Assembly (NCBI GenBank): GCA_029339195.1
Contig: JAPTJF010000046.1
Location: 124,001-188,000 of the forward strand
Length of the DNA stretch: 64,000 nucleotides
Direction: 5' to 3'
Source of the DNA: Micractinium sp. NFX-FRZ
Taxonomy: Eukaryota; Chlorophyta; Trebouxiophyceae; Chlorellales; Chlorellaceae
In this document: positions 11,700 through 23,318 of the stretch, piece by piece
Layout of the letters: the number at the start of each line of letters is the position of its first letter
How positions within the stretch are numbered: the first letter of the stretch is position 1
Program-made: the position numbers and the translations under genes
Notes under the pieces: model-generated
The model's database searches: none
Told to the model about the DNA's origin: nothing
What the model saw: only the letters and a program-made list of their open reading frames with translations

Positions 11700-11948
11700 A
11701 TTCAAGCTGCCAGATGCGTCTGGACACCGACTCCGTCTGTACTGTTCTTCCTTCTCGGTCCCACTTTTCCATTCTTTCTGTACACTGGTCACGTTTTCGG
11801 CCCCGTGTGCTGTTGTTCATGGAGCAAGCGCATTGTTTGTTGCGTGCTCATGACTGCCAGCGCCGTGTAACAAACCGCCCGACGGCCATCTTGCGCCTTT
11901 GCAACAGTAGGAACGACAGTAAAAATGTTCTGCATGCAAAATGATCTC

Positions 11949-11953
11949 TGTAA
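11949..11953 (+). terminator. TGTAA polyadenylation signal of receptor kinase
   Basis: TGTAA lies 250 nt after the kinase stop. Green algae use TGTAA in place of AATAAA. A second TGTAA at about 11866 is a possible alternative site. Confidence 0.45.
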
Positions 11954-12197
11954 ATGACTGAAATGCGCCCAGCAGGACGGCAGTAGGCACCACCCACGCC
12001 GGCCGTGCACGTGCTCAGTGTGAAGACACGCGTGTGGCGCTGGCAGACGCCAACTTTAAAGCCATTCCTCAACTTGAACCCACTCCTCGTGTGCTCATCG
12101 CCAGCATCCAGCCATGCCGGATGCCTGCAGCGTCTCTCAGCACGAGCCTCAGCGCCAGAACCCGCAGCTGCAGTGCGTGGTGGTGTGCCGCACCCTC

Positions 12198-13762
12198 CTA
12201 CGCCTGGCACTGCCGCTCGTGCTCCGCCTGCTGCGCTTGGTCTTCGTCAAAGGGCTGCTGCCCCGCGGCCCTGATGCCGTCATGGTAGGTCTGCGCCAGG
12301 CTGTAGCAGCCCTCCAGAGCGGGGTTCTGCCCGCCTCCCACCGCCTGGCTCACGGCCCCCACCACGCCCCCGCCACCGCCGCCGCCCCTGCACGACAGCA
12401 GGCACAGCGGCCAAGGAAACAGATGTGGGGTGATAGAGCGAGGGGGTCGTGCAAGCGCACTCACACACACACAACGGTGGCACGCACGCGCGCCTGCCTG
12501 TCAACTCTGCCCTCGCTTCCCGCTTGCCCCCGACCCTCCTGCTGCACACTGACCGGCATCCAAGCACATCTGCTGGCCTGCGTGCCCACTCAGAGGCTTG
12601 TGTGGCCGCCCGCGCCTGCCCGGAGCAGCCATCCAGCCCGCGCACCTCACCCCCCAGCCTGCTCCCACTGCCCCGTGCCCCGCCACTGCTCCAGCGCCCG
12701 CCCGCACCCTTGCCTGAGGTCATCCATCCAGGACCGGTCTGGTCACACCTCACATGCAGCACCTCACCCCCCTGTGTCATGCCTCCCTCGCAGCCCAGCC
12801 CTTGCCTTACCCCAGCGCCCGCTCGCACTCCTTCCTCAGGCTGTCCAGGAACGCCTGGTCGCAGGCAGCGCGGTCGGCGCCCAGGGTGCGGTAGCAATAG
12901 TCATGGGCGATGCAGGCCTGGGAGAAGTCCACCCCTGAAGTGTGGGAAACACACACACGCACACAGCACACACGTAAATGCATGCAATGCAGGCCTGGGA
13001 TGAGTCCGTGCCTGAGGTGAGGGTGGGAGGGGTGCAGCGTGCAAATCATGTTGTGTTGCTATTAGGTTGAATGGGGGGTGGCAGGTGGTTGGGCAGGCTC
13101 AAGATAGCTGCGCGCCTGTGTGTCGGCATGAAGGGCAGCAAACCGAACAACTGCAGAAATCGGTGGGCAGCCTGCCTGGTAGGACGGGGGCAGGCAGGCA
13201 AGCATGCCGGCAGGTGAGCCAGCAACCCTCCAGCCACAAGCCAACAGCAGCGCTCTTGTGTCATATGCATGCTAATCGGCGCACCTCCGGGCCACCTGTC
13301 CGGCACAATCTCCGCGCTGATGACTGACTGTGAGCTGCTGCCGCAGCCATTGGCCTCGCTCGCCCAGCAACTGCCGTTGGGGCAGTCGGCAGCGCTGAAG
13401 CGTTTGCCGTTTGGGCAGGGCGCCTCGGCCTCAGGCGCGGGCGCGGCCTGCGGTGCTGCCCTGTCGCAGCCTGTAGTGGTGGGGTGGTTGGGGTGAGCGG
13501 GCGAGGAAGCACAGTGAGCGGGCCGTTCTGAAAAGATGCTGGCTGACAGTGCCGGCGGCGTCATTCTGACGGCAGCGGTGCTGCGAGCAGAGGCTGGGTG
13601 ATGGGCGCTAAGGCCTTGGATCGGCGTTCGCATGTGGCGAGGTAGCTGCACATGTGCCTGGTCAGCCCAGAGTCTGCCGGTTGGCAGGCAGGCAGCCGCC
13701 GCCCCACCTGTGCCGAGCACCACCAGCAGTAGCAGCAGAGAGGTCTGCGCCTTGCTCGCCAT
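12198..13762 (-). CDS. Secreted phospholipase A2 (plant-type sPLA2)
   Basis: ATG at 13762 encodes a signal peptide (SLLLLLVVLGTGGAA). The next exon is Cys-rich (CPNGKRFSAADCPNG, CGSSSQS). The exon at about 12935-12810 gives GVDFSQACIAHDYCYRTLG, which contains the PLA2 active-site signature C-x-x-H-D-x-C-Y, with His-Asp as the catalytic pair. A last exon (about 12390-12198) supplies GCYSLAQTYHDGIRAAG and stops at TAG 12198. The family hydrolyses the sn-2 ester of phospholipids with Ca2+. The signal peptide points to the ER, Golgi or outside of the cell. The short catalytic domain and the Cys pattern fit plant sPLA2. An acceptor-edge duplication lies in the intron before the active-site exon (12985-13019). 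Confidence is high for the family and lower for exon borders. Confidence 0.8.
12909..13019 (-). repeat. Duplicated 3' splice site and exon edge in PLA2 gene
   Basis: The start of the active-site exon with its acceptor (about 12909-12942) recurs as a diverged copy in the preceding intron (12985-13019), offset about 76 bp. Shared blocks on the minus strand include TCCCAGGCCTGCAT. The intronic copy keeps a TCAG acceptor. Confidence 0.75.
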
Positions 13763-13889
13763 CTCCTCGGCCTCTGCGGCGATGACAAGAACCACCTAGG
13801 AAGCAGCAGGCAACAGATAGATGGGTCCTCAGGCGATTGGGCCAAACTTGAAGACATGACATCAGTGGAAGAGGTGCCCTGTCATCGAA

Positions 13890-13917
13890 GGTGCCCTGTC
13901 ATTCATGACAGGGCACC
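13890..13917. repeat. Perfect 13-bp inverted repeat (hairpin) upstream of PLA2
   Basis: The arm GGTGCCCTGTCAT is followed by a 2-base loop and its exact reverse complement. A direct copy of the left arm (AGGTGCCCTGTCAT) sits just before it at about 13872-13885, so the right arm could pair with either. It lies about 130 bp upstream of the PLA2 ATG. Confidence 0.85.
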
Positions 13918-14189
13918 TCCCTCCAGTGGCGCAGCGGTGGCGCACAGTGGCTCTCCCTCTCCCGACTCGTTGCCGCGCCTGCACGCTCATCCTCGTTGCA
14001 CGTACATGAAAGACGATGATGGCGAAAATACATCCCACGCAGCCAGCAAACCATCTGTCCAGCCATCCCCACACCGCCGCCTGCACCTCCCTGCCTCCCA
14101 CAGCTCTGGCCACCTCTTAAACACAGGTCCCAGCTCGGTGCAGCAGAGTGCACACGTAGCCGAGGCTCGTGCCAGCCAGGCCTGTTGTC

Positions 14190-14566
14190 CGGCCCAGGGC
14201 ACGGGCCTGCCGCCGCTGCCGCTTCTCGCCGCCCCTCGGCTGCCGCCAGCGCTGAGCAGTAGGCGGCCAGGCAGGCCTCCGCCGCCGGCTGGCTGGACCT
14301 GCCACAAAAAAAACATACGCTGCTTGCAAGTGGGTGCTAGAAACAGTGCAGGCTGCAGGCAGGCAATGCCACGGATGTGCGGACAGGCAGGCAGGCTGCC
14401 AAGCAGGAAGGCAGGCAGGCATCACGCCACACCGCAAGGCAGGCACTCCCTGCATGCAGAGCAGAGGCAGGCACCGCCCTGCAGCGCTCACCTGAGGGTG
14501 CTCAGCAGCAGGGGCACACAGCCCCCTGGCCTGGTTTGCACTTCCGCATTGCTGCCGAAGTGGCTG
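14190..14566 (-). pseudogene. Possible ARM-repeat coding fragment
   Basis: On the minus strand, a segment from about 14566 to a CAG|GTGAG donor at 14492 reads GGCVPLLLSTLR. After an intron with a good acceptor (T-rich, then GCAG) at 14299, the frame continues in phase as SSQPAAEACLAAYCSALAAA and EGRREAAAAAG. Together they resemble one armadillo repeat (G-x-P-L-L-x-x-L, A-x-x-C-L-A, N/E-G-R-x-x-x-x-x-A-G). No second repeat follows and no start is visible. It could be a gene remnant or chance; a full ARM protein lies 40 kb away (54106-55862). Confidence 0.3.
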
Positions 14567-14599
14567 CACGCCCTGTGCGATGTGTCGACGGCAATGGTG

Positions 14600-15217
14600 T
14601 TAGTGCCTCTGCCATGCAGGCGCTCTTCCCTCACCCACCAGTTCACCGTCCCTCTCCCCTCGTGCGTGCCCTGCTGTCATCGTCACTGGATGCCGTTTGA
14701 AACTGGATCTCACATCCTGGGCTAGCCTCCCGTGCCCCTGTTCAGTCCTGGTACGATTACCCTGTGTGAAGTTGTCTTTAAAATGTTCAGTTGAGCCGTC
14801 ATTGACAGGCAAACAAAGAGGCAAAGACAGGCGGTATCGGCCCTTGATGTGAAGCAGCAGCGGCACCTGTGAGCATTATCGTGCCATGGGGACAGTCATG
14901 AAAGAGAGAATCCGAAGTGAAGGTCAGGGGTCAGAAGGATGGGGGATGGAGAGCATTGAAGGGAACAGGGGTTGGAAGCAGAGGTCAGCATAGCAGCGCC
15001 GAAAATTTGGCCAGGAAGTCTGGGGGATGGGAGTTGCAGCACGGCTCGGGCAAACAGGCGGCCAGGGAACACAGCGAGGCAAGTTGTTGGTACAGAAACG
15101 TACACTAGATCTGCGCTCTGAAGCACAGGGACAGGGGTGCCAACGGAGTTGGCCAGAACCATACAACTCCGTTGTGGACGCCAGGGGTCGGGGTAAAGTC
15201 AAAGCTCAACTCTTGCC
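14600..15217. other. Intergenic, 3' flank of the 15218-20961 gene
   Basis: The composition is mixed, with AT-richer patches near 14740-15000. I find no supported gene, repeat or RNA here. It should include the 3' UTR of the membrane-protein gene. Confidence 0.4.
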
Positions 15218-18200
15218 TCAGTCGCCTTTTCGCCCGTCGCTGGCAGCCTGCACGACAGCTGACGGCACCGCATGTCCGAGCTCGCTCCAGCGGCCCTCAC
15301 TGCTGTTACCAGCGGCTGTGCGGTAACGCAGGCCAGCTGCTGGTGCGGCGCTCGGGATGACGCCATGAGTGGGTGAGGTAGCGCTGGAGCCAGCAGAGTC
15401 CCCTTCTGCCAACTGACCCAGCTGACCCTGCTGCTGCTCTGGCGGCTGCACACTGCTGCCCTCGTTCTCCATTGGCGCCTGCTCCTGCTCCTGCACTGCA
15501 GCAGCAGGCCGGCACCAAGCCTGCAGCCTGCACCACCGCCAGAAGCGGCGACAAGAAGCGTCTGTAAGCAGCAGCAGTGTGGGTGCAAGCAGACCCTGTG
15601 CATGCAAAGGTGCTGCGCCAACCGCCATCACATCTCAAGAGCAGAGACAGCTGAAGGCAGGGCACCGCAAAGCAACACTCCCTGCCCTGGCTGCCCCCGC
15701 TGCTTACCTGTGGAGGATGGCCGCCAGCCAGGCCAGCAGCGCTGCCGCCAGCCGGTGCGGCGTCATGACCGCCGCGGAGAGCCAGCACTGCATGCGGCGC
15801 CAGGTGCGCTGTGCCCGCAGGCCCAGCGTGAGGCGGTGGCGCACCACATTGTCGCAGATCTGTGTGCGAGGAGAGGGGGCAGGGTGGTGCACGAGGGGTC
15901 AAGTGACGTGGGGGAGGCAGCCAGCGTGGGGCGACATCTGCTTGTAATCACGACCGCATCGGTGCAACGCATGTGGTGGGTGTAAGGGGTGCGGACGAGG
16001 CGGGCAGCAGCACATCCTGCCTGCTGCGGCGCGATGGCTTGCATCAGATTCTGTTGTGAGGGGAGGGAGGACACGAGGGGTGCGAGGGGCTGGAAAGCGA
16101 TGCCAAGACCTTGGAGGCTTGGGGTGGGTCCGCCTGCCAACCTGCCTGCCCACCAGCCAGCCCCCCCTCCACCCTGGCCTACCCCTTTGAACAGATGCTG
16201 CGCATGCTTGCCAGCCAGTTTTAGTCTAACCCCTGGCCCCACAAAGTTCTCACCTGCAGGCAGAACTTGGCCACCGCCTGCGCCGCTTTTGCCACCTTGA
16301 CGGCCGATGTGCGCAGCACCTCGTATGCGTCAGCAGGGATGATGTACAGCCAGAGCGCCTGCATGGGTGGGAGGGCGGGCAGGATGGGGGCAGTGGCAGA
16401 GAGCACAGGTGAAACCCCGGGCAAACCGGAGAAAGTGAAATACTACACAGCGCCGTGCATGCACCAGCGGGGTGTTGAGTGGAGGCAGGGCATTGCATGA
16501 GCAGCAATGGCGGCGGGTGGCAAGAGTTGACGTGTGTGAGGACGGGGAAGGGGTAAGATGGAGAAGGGGGGACCGGGGCGGGGGCTAGGGAACCAGCAGG
16601 GGCAGCTGTCGCGAAGCTGCCCGATATGTGTTCCCTCCCAAACTCAGCATAGCAGATGGGCACACCAAACAGCGGCAACTTGCCTGCCCGGCAATGGCCT
16701 GGGAGGTGGCGCCACCCACGGCGCGTCCCGCCTTGGCCGTCCCTGCCAGGGCAGACACCCCGGCGGCGGCACTCGCGCCAACCTCTGCACACACTCCCCA
16801 CAAGGCAGCTGCATGGGCAGCAAGTCGGGAAGGGGAAAGGGGGAACAGGTACCTTGCTCAGCATTTCGCAGGAAGTGGCTCCACTCATGTTGGTCCCACC
16901 CCACGACTGCGTCTACCATGTGCTGCCTAGCCATGCATTGCCAGCCAGCACTCCAGCTGCCGCACTGCACAACAACAACCAGTCATGGTGGCAGCGCCAG
17001 CCAGTCGTGGTGGCACTCACCAGACGCCGCCCCAATCTGGCGCAGCCCGCCGCCCAGCAGCAGCAGCGGCCCCGTCACCACGCCGTGCAGCAGCTGCGCC
17101 ACCGGCAGGAGCGCCGCACCCAGCATCGCCCAGCACTCTAGCAGCACGGCGGCTATGGGGGCCAGCCCCGCCTGGAGTAGGGCGGCCACAGTGACGCCCA
17201 CAGCTGCACAGCACAGCACAGCACAGATGAGGGCAGCAGGGGCCGGCGGGTATTGGGTGAGGAAGGGGCACAACACAAGAGGCCAGGATGCGGCGGCGGC
17301 AGCAGCAGCAGCAGCAGTATGAGCTGAACAAGAACCCTGCTTCCGTCGCAGGCAGGAGCTCGCATGCAACGTGAGCAGGCAGAGCAACACATTCAGGATT
17401 TTGCATCTGCGGCTGCCTGCATGCTACTCATCCCATGCCGCCTCACCTGACACCGCCTGCCCCACCATGGCCAAGGGAGGCCCCACCACATCCGATACCG
17501 GCTTCAGCGCGGCTTGAGCCACCTGAAGCCGGGGGCAAAGCGGGCGAGCAAGTTGCAGGCAGGCAGGTGGGAGGCAGAGGCCACGGGGAGGTCAAGGCCA
17601 GATGAATGCATTCAATGCTGGCATGAATTTGTGGTCCAAACAACCTGCCAAAACTATGTCCCCCGCCTGCCTGCGTGGCACGCACAGCCAGGCTGGCATC
17701 AGCCAACTGTGCCGGCCGGCTCACCCGCGCAAAGTGCTGCACCCAGCGCATGAACCAGATGAACGCCTCGCTCTTGCCAAACAGGTAGGTGAGCAGGATG
17801 GACAGCCTGCAGGCAGCAGCGGTGCGAGCGGTGGATGCATGCCCGTGAGCTCCCTGGGCCCTTGGGGTTGCCAGCGGTTGCGGCCTCGAGGCGGTTCACA
17901 ACACCGCACGCCTGGCTACTCTTCATACTCTTCCGCGGTGCCATGGCGATCCAACGCATCCCAGCTACAGATTGTGAGAGCGACCGCCGTTCCCCGCACT
18001 CTGCCAACCCCCACTCACCGTATCTGCGTGTGCTGCTCCAGCCACTCCAGCACAGCGGCGGGCGGCAGCCACATGCTGGCCATCAGCCGCTGCATGACCA
18101 CCTGCGTCTCGCGGTGTGTGGTGGGGTGCGTCAGGGTGGGTAGCAGGGGTTGGTGGTCAGGCAGGGCGTGCAAACCCTGGTGTGTAGCGCCCCAAGACAG

Positions 18201-20961
18201 ACAGCGACGGCAAAGCATCCTGAACCCAGACAGCAAATGAGCGCACGGAGCCGGTTTGATGGAACAATGAATAAGCTGCAGCAAAGCAGCCAAGGGGGAA
18301 ATGAAGCATGAGGGGTGCCTCTTCCTCGCCTCACCTGCAGGCCTGGCACAACCTTGTACAGGTCGTAGAAGCCGACGGCAAACGAGAAGACGGAGAAGGC
18401 GTAGAAGAGGAGCCAGGTGATGGTGCGCAGCCAGGGGCGGTAGAAGAGGCCGTACCTGCAGGGTGACAGTGGGAGAGGTGGCAGTGGGGCAGGGGGTTGT
18501 GCCGCTGGAGAGGAGGGTGTGCGGGCAGCGAGCGCGAAGTGCGGGAGGTTGTATCGGCCGCATGCCAAGACCAGCTGGGCAGGCAAGGCAACATTATCAG
18601 GCATCTGTGTGCAAAGTTTGACCACTGCAAGCAGCTTTGGGCTGCACCATGGCATGCGGCAGCACTGCACGAGTGCGTCAGCAGCGGCTCACTGCGGGGC
18701 ATACACCGCCCAGGCTGGCAGCCCGCTTTCGTGCAGCCGCAGTAGGCGCTCGTTGCCCTGCGGGCGGCATGAGAGGGGGTCATGTGAGTCAGATTACCAG
18801 GCTGTCAATCAATTCCCGAGGCAGCAGGGCAGCGCAGAGCAAGCTGTGCAGGGGCCCGCTGCTCATTTCCAGCCGCGCCACCCGCAGAGGCAGCAGGGCA
18901 GCGCAGAGCAAGCTGTGCAGGGGCCCGGTTGCTCACGCCCACTACGACTGGCAGCCCACGCCGCCCGGCTCACTTGGATGATGGGGCGCAGCATGCCCGG
19001 CAGGCGCTGGTCCGTCCAGTTGAGCACCACGGTGCGGTACGGGTACACCCTGCTGACAGTGGTGAAGACGTGGGCCGCAGGCCAACCCGCCTCCACCTGC
19101 CGCTGCTCTGGCAGCCCGCCACTGCCGCCGCCCAGCCCGCCGCCGTTGCTGCTGCAGGCAGCCAACAGCTGGCCCTCAGATGCAACACGATGCAGGCCGC
19201 TGCTGCACGGCTGGCTGCCACTGACACGATCCTGGCTGCCACTGCCGGCGCCTGTGTGCTGCCATGGCGGGTGCTGACGAAGCGTTGAGGAGAGGGGGCT
19301 AGGGTTGGGAGCGCTCCCCACGTGCAGCAGTGTATGCTGCTGCTGCTGCTGCTGCTGGTGCTGATGCTGCTGCTGGCCCAGACGGGAGGCCAGCCGGGCT
19401 GCTGCTGCCGCTGCAGGACCCCCGCCTACATCCTCCCAACTGCTGCGGCTGCCGGTGCTGCCGCCGCCTTCCGCCGCTGCCGGGGGCGACTCCACGCTGG
19501 CGGCAGCTGAGAAGAAGCTGCGGCTTGCAGCGGGGCTGCCCCAGTACCACAGGCTGCCGCTGGCGGGGCTGCCAGGGTCGCTTTCTTCAAGGTAGCTCTC
19601 GAGGCTGGTGCGAGACGATGCAGGCAGGGCGGACGCGTCCACATACCCTGCCGCAGGTGCCGCTGCTGCTGCTGCTGCTGCTGCTGCGACCGCTGGTCTG
19701 CCGATAGGCAGCGGCTCACTGGCTACAGGTGCCAGAGAGCCTGTCCCACCGTAGTGCCCGCCAGCATTCAGCCGCAACAGCAGGCTGCCCCGGGCACCGC
19801 CGCTGCTGCCATCGCAGCTCCCCCTGCCGCCTCTCTGCCTGCCTCCGCCAACAGCATCACCGTCGCAGGCAGCAACAGCAGCAGCAGCACCCAGTGCAGG
19901 CTCCTGGGCCGCTGCATCTGCCACTGTGGCTGCAACCTGCGCTTGAAGCGCCGCCTGCAGCAGGCCGCTGCCGCCGCTGCCGGTGCGGCTGCCGCCTCCC
20001 GGAAGTGGTGCATCTTCCGGCGTGCCCGGGCTGCTCAGAGGCAGGGCAGTGGGCCCTAGGAAGTACTCTCGTGCCGCCTCCATCTGCACGGCAGCCAGGC
20101 GGGAGGCAGCAGAGAGACTGACGCGTCGGCCAAGGCACAGCATCAGTGGCAGCACAGCACCCAAATGTGAACCTTGCATGGTGCCGCAGCCTGCACCCAG
20201 GAGCATAACAGGGGACCTAGGCACGGATGCAAGCCATAGCCAGCCAGCAAAAAACTGTGCTTGCAGCCTTAGACCCGTACCGTGTGCCAACCATCGCAGG
20301 CACCCGGTGGGAGTGCATGAGGGGGCCACCCTCGTGCCCGGCATTGCTTGGCACGCGTCCACCCCACCACCCAGCACCCAGCACCCAGCTGCCCGTCTCG
20401 CCCTACCCTGCTCCACCCGCTAACCGCACCGCCCCGGCCCACCACCCACCCCCACCCACCCACCGTGCCAAACTCCCGCTTGCGCAGCCCCACCGTCTCC
20501 AGCACCAGCCGCGCCTCGTGGCAGAGCGGGTTCGAGTAGTCGATGCCTCTGACGGCACGGAAGGGCACCTCAAAGGCGTGCACGCAGCCAGCAGCGCGGT
20601 AAGCACTGTGACCGCTGGCAAAGGGCGACTTGGCGGTAAGGCCCACCGCGGCTGTGGCCAGGGAAAAGCGGCTGGGGCTGCGCGGCGCGTGGGTGGTGCG
20701 CCGGTCGCACAGCACCACCAGCTGCTGCTGCTGCGGGAGGAGCAGCAGCTGGCAGCAGCGGTGGCGCCGCGAGCTCCACATGCCCACCGTGAGCCGTGTC
20801 AGCGGGGCCTCATGCACCACCACTGGCCGGCTGGCGGGCCGTGCTGCACCGCCAGGGGTTGCGCCGGTGCCCGCCGGTGCCGCCGCGGCACCGCTGCTGA
20901 CGCCGCACAGCTCTGGCACCCGGCGCCCATCCACGTCCTCCCTCCCCGACCTGGGAGCCAT
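15218..20961 (-). CDS. Large conserved multi-pass membrane protein, function unknown
   Basis: The start is ATG at 20961 (MAPRSGREDVDG); an in-frame Met at 21000 is also possible. Exon 1 ends near 20460 after RGIDYSNPLCHEARLVLETV and LRKREFG. A long Ala/Ser/Gln-rich exon to 18973 ends YRTVVLNWTDQRLPGMLRPI. Next come GNERLLRLHESGLPAWAVYA, then a membrane exon YRPWLRTITWLLFYAFSVF followed by FAVGFYDLYKVVPGLQ. Smaller exons give MQRLMASMWLPPAAVLEWLE, KSEAFIWFMRWVQHFARV, VTVAALLQAGLAPIAAVLL, ALWLYIIPADAYEVLRTSAV and HRLAAALLAWLAAILHR. The central block resembles a plant protein family I remember only as uncharacterised. The reading frame of the last exon is uncertain: of three open frames, the one ending in TGA at 15218 has the most natural composition, but phasing from the preceding donor favours another. 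The gene is well supported; the function is not. Confidence 0.65.
18818..18927. repeat. Identical 41-bp intronic direct repeat
   Basis: Copies at 18818-18858 and 18887-18927 are identical over 41 bp (start GAGGCAGCAGGGCAGCGC) and offset by 69 bp. They lie wholly inside one intron of the membrane-protein gene. Confidence 0.85.
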
Positions 20962-21931
20962 AGCGGCCAGCGCTATCCTGGCATGCTCTGTTTCAAGCAC
21001 TGCTCGAGATCGGCTTCCGACGTCTCACGACCGCTCGGACCGGCTGTGTATTTTGGCTGCTGAGACTGTCGTGGATGGCCTGCTGGGGGAAAAGTGTCTC
21101 GCCGACACCGCAGGAGGACAGCACGGCGGCGCACAAGGAGCAGGAGGCACACTCATTCCCCTCAGCTTCGGCCCCGAGTATTGACCTCAGCCTGACCACA
21201 TGGGTACCTCCTGTTCTGATCACTGACAACACAAAGTGATGGTGTCACATGGATGGCGAATCGAACAGTTTCTAAGGACAGTAAGGATGGTACGGAAGGA
21301 TACGAGGGAAAAGCGGAGGGCCGCCGGGGTGCAAGGGTGGGGTGCTACTGATACACAAGCCGGAGCTATCTGCGAAAGGCCGCCGCAAGCGGATGGGGAG
21401 TCAGAGGCGAGCAGCAGGGAACATGGGCGCTGCTCGCGCAGTGAGAGTGGGCTGGTGGTACACAACAGGGCGGGCGGCAAACCGTCGGCGCGGCGGGAGA
21501 GACGCGGGGCCATGTGCTGGCTGGAAAAGTGGGGTACAGCAGCGCAGCACGGGGGCGAGCAGGGGGTGGCATTTGGTTCGTTTGGGCATCTTCTCAAAGG
21601 CATGAGACAGGTGTGTCATGTGGGCAAGCAGGGTGGGGAGTGGGGACAGGCGTGGGGCAAGCAGCTGGTGAAGGTGTAGGGTACAGGGTCGGCGCGACGC
21701 GCAGCAGAGGACGGGGCCGGGGGGGGGGAGAAACACAGAGGGGAGTGACGGAACAAAGATGGAGGCAGCAAGTGTTGTGTGTCATATCTGCTTCACAGCT
21801 GTTTGGGGATGTCAGTATCAGAGGGCGGCGTGCGCACCTAGCCATGCCATGCCGGGCCTGCGCGTAGCAGGAGGCAGGACGGGGCGCTGCTGGAGAGGGC
21901 AGCCTGCCACGCCTGACGGCTTCAGGGCCTG
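20962..21931. other. Intergenic: promoter of membrane gene and 3' flank of small plastid-type gene
   Basis: About 970 bp between two minus-strand genes. The part near 21000-21230 should carry the 5' region of the 20961 gene. The 21280-21850 stretch is purine-rich on the plus strand and probably 3' UTR of the gene ending at 21956. No coding frame here is convincing. Confidence 0.4.
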
Positions 21932-21955
21932 GCTGGCCCTGCCGGCAGGGCCAGC
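21932..21955. repeat. Perfect 24-bp palindrome abutting a stop codon
   Basis: GCTGGCCCTGCC is followed directly by its reverse complement. The palindrome touches the TAG (21956-21958) of the minus-strand gene, so the mRNA would begin its 3' UTR with a GC-rich stem. Confidence 0.85.
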
Positions 21956-22612
21956 CTAGCAGGCGGCCAGGGGCCGCGGAGATGCCGCGAGTGCGGGCGA
22001 GCGCCGCTGCAGCAGCGAGGCCTTGATGCCGCTGTAGCTGAGGGCTGCAAAGGCTGGGGCCACTGCCTTGGGCTTGGGTGACACATAGGCGACTGCCTGG
22101 CAGAAGGCCAGGCCGCAGAAGAGGCTCCAGAGGAGCAGCAGGTCCTGCAGCCGTGCGGCCATGCTGCCGCTGTCATCACCCTCGTCTCCGCTGCCATCAC
22201 CGCCCCAGAAGTCGTTACCGCCGCCGCTGCCGCCGTCACCGCCCCAGAAGCTGTCGTCATCGTCACCGCCGCCGCCGCCAGGGCCGCTGCGGCCACGCCG
22301 CTGACGCGTGCGCGTGGCAGCCAGCTGCACGGGGCCCGCGGCAGGGACCACCAGCCGCCGGGTGTGGTTGGCAACGCGCGGCGGCACGACGGTGCTGCAT
22401 GACAGCGAGCTCAGCTCCGCCACGACGGCGGGGGCAGCCAGGCCGTCGCTGCAGGCTGCCGCCACGGCGAAGCAGGAGGCGGCGGTGCTGTGCAGGTGCT
22501 GCTGCGGCTGTTCCAGGCCGCCGTGCTGCTGAAGGCCAAGACCGGCCTTACGAGCAGGCAGCGCCCCAAGACCGATTGGGCTGGCCGCGCAGCCCAACAG
22601 GAGGCCAGCCAT
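21956..22612 (-). CDS. Small, probably plastid-targeted single-TM protein, unknown function
   Basis: This is a single-exon gene of about 218 codons. The start at 22612 (MAGLLLGCAASPIGLGALPA) is preferred over the upstream in-frame Met at 22834 because it opens a Ser/Ala-rich, basic, acid-poor leader typical of chloroplast transit peptides. A Gly/Asp-rich centre repeats DDSFWGGDGG and NDFWGGDGS. Next comes a hydrophobic helix (LLLLWSLFCGLAFCQAVAYV) and a short basic tail (ASLLQRRSPALAAS). I do not recognise the family. The FWGGDG repeat followed by a membrane anchor suggests a soluble acidic loop tethered to an envelope or thylakoid membrane; this is inference. Confidence 0.6.
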   Translation of the reverse strand: MAGLLLGCAASPIGLGALPARKAGLGLQQHGGLEQPQQHLHSTAASCFAVAAACSDGLAAPAVVAELSSLSCSTVVPPRVANHTRRLVVPAAGPVQLAATRTRQRRGRSGPGGGGGDDDDSFWGGDGGSGGGNDFWGGDGSGDEGDDSGSMAARLQDLLLLWSLFCGLAFCQAVAYVSPKPKAVAPAFAALSYSGIKASLLQRRSPALAASPRPLAAC

Positions 22613-23318
22613 GGGGAAGCGGGGCTTCGGGGCTGCAGGGAGCAGGGGTGCAGAGCGGAGGACCGCGGGCGTGTTGAACGGGAGCCTGTGTGAGGGTACC
22701 CAGGGCGCGGCAGCACGGTTGGCGGGCTGTTGTAGGCGCTGCACAACTCCAGCGGGCCCAAAGTGCCCGCCGAGACGCGGAGCTCGGCGCACCTTTTGTG
22801 GAGGAGCTTGCGTCCACTGCCGGTGGGTGCTCAAACGTGGGCCTCTGGCGTTGGCGTGGGTGACATAGGTTCAAAGAAGACACAGGAAGCGAGGGAGCGA
22901 GGCGCCCGTTGAGGAGGAGGGGAGGCGCGACCATCAGCGCTGCATGAGACCCCTTCCGCTCGGCTCCTGGGTGCTTGGGACCTTCAGATCGTGCAAAAGA
23001 TGGGCCGCGAATCATGGATCAAAGCAGCCGAGCCCAGGCGTGCTAGGCTGCAAGACTCAGGTGAGCGCCGGCGCTGCCGCCACAGTTTGAAGGCGCACCA
23101 CAGTTGGCGCCCCGCCGCACCGTGGCCCCTACCCTCTTTGTTGCGCATGTCCCCCCCGGCGCACAATCATGTACATCCCGAGGTCATGCACTGGAGGACG
23201 CAACTGAAGTCTGCAGGGCGGCTGCAGTGGTTGCTGCCCTGCTGACCGCCCAGCTAACCACCGGTCCGACTCCCAGTCACAGCAAGGGCTTCACGAGTGA
23301 CAGACATGGCAACCACAC
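22613..23318. other. Promoter side of the small plastid-type gene; possible second exon of the microprotein
   Basis: This lies upstream of the 22612 start. A candidate downstream exon of the minus-strand microprotein gene runs 23221 to a TGA at 23167, after a CTGCAG acceptor. Nothing else is supported. Confidence 0.35.

Noticed and set aside
20520..20545. tRNA T-arm-like string GGGTTCGAGTAG
   Set aside because: It is within the coding exon of the membrane protein (antisense of GIDYSNPL), and no D-arm, anticodon stem or acceptor pairs fit around it.
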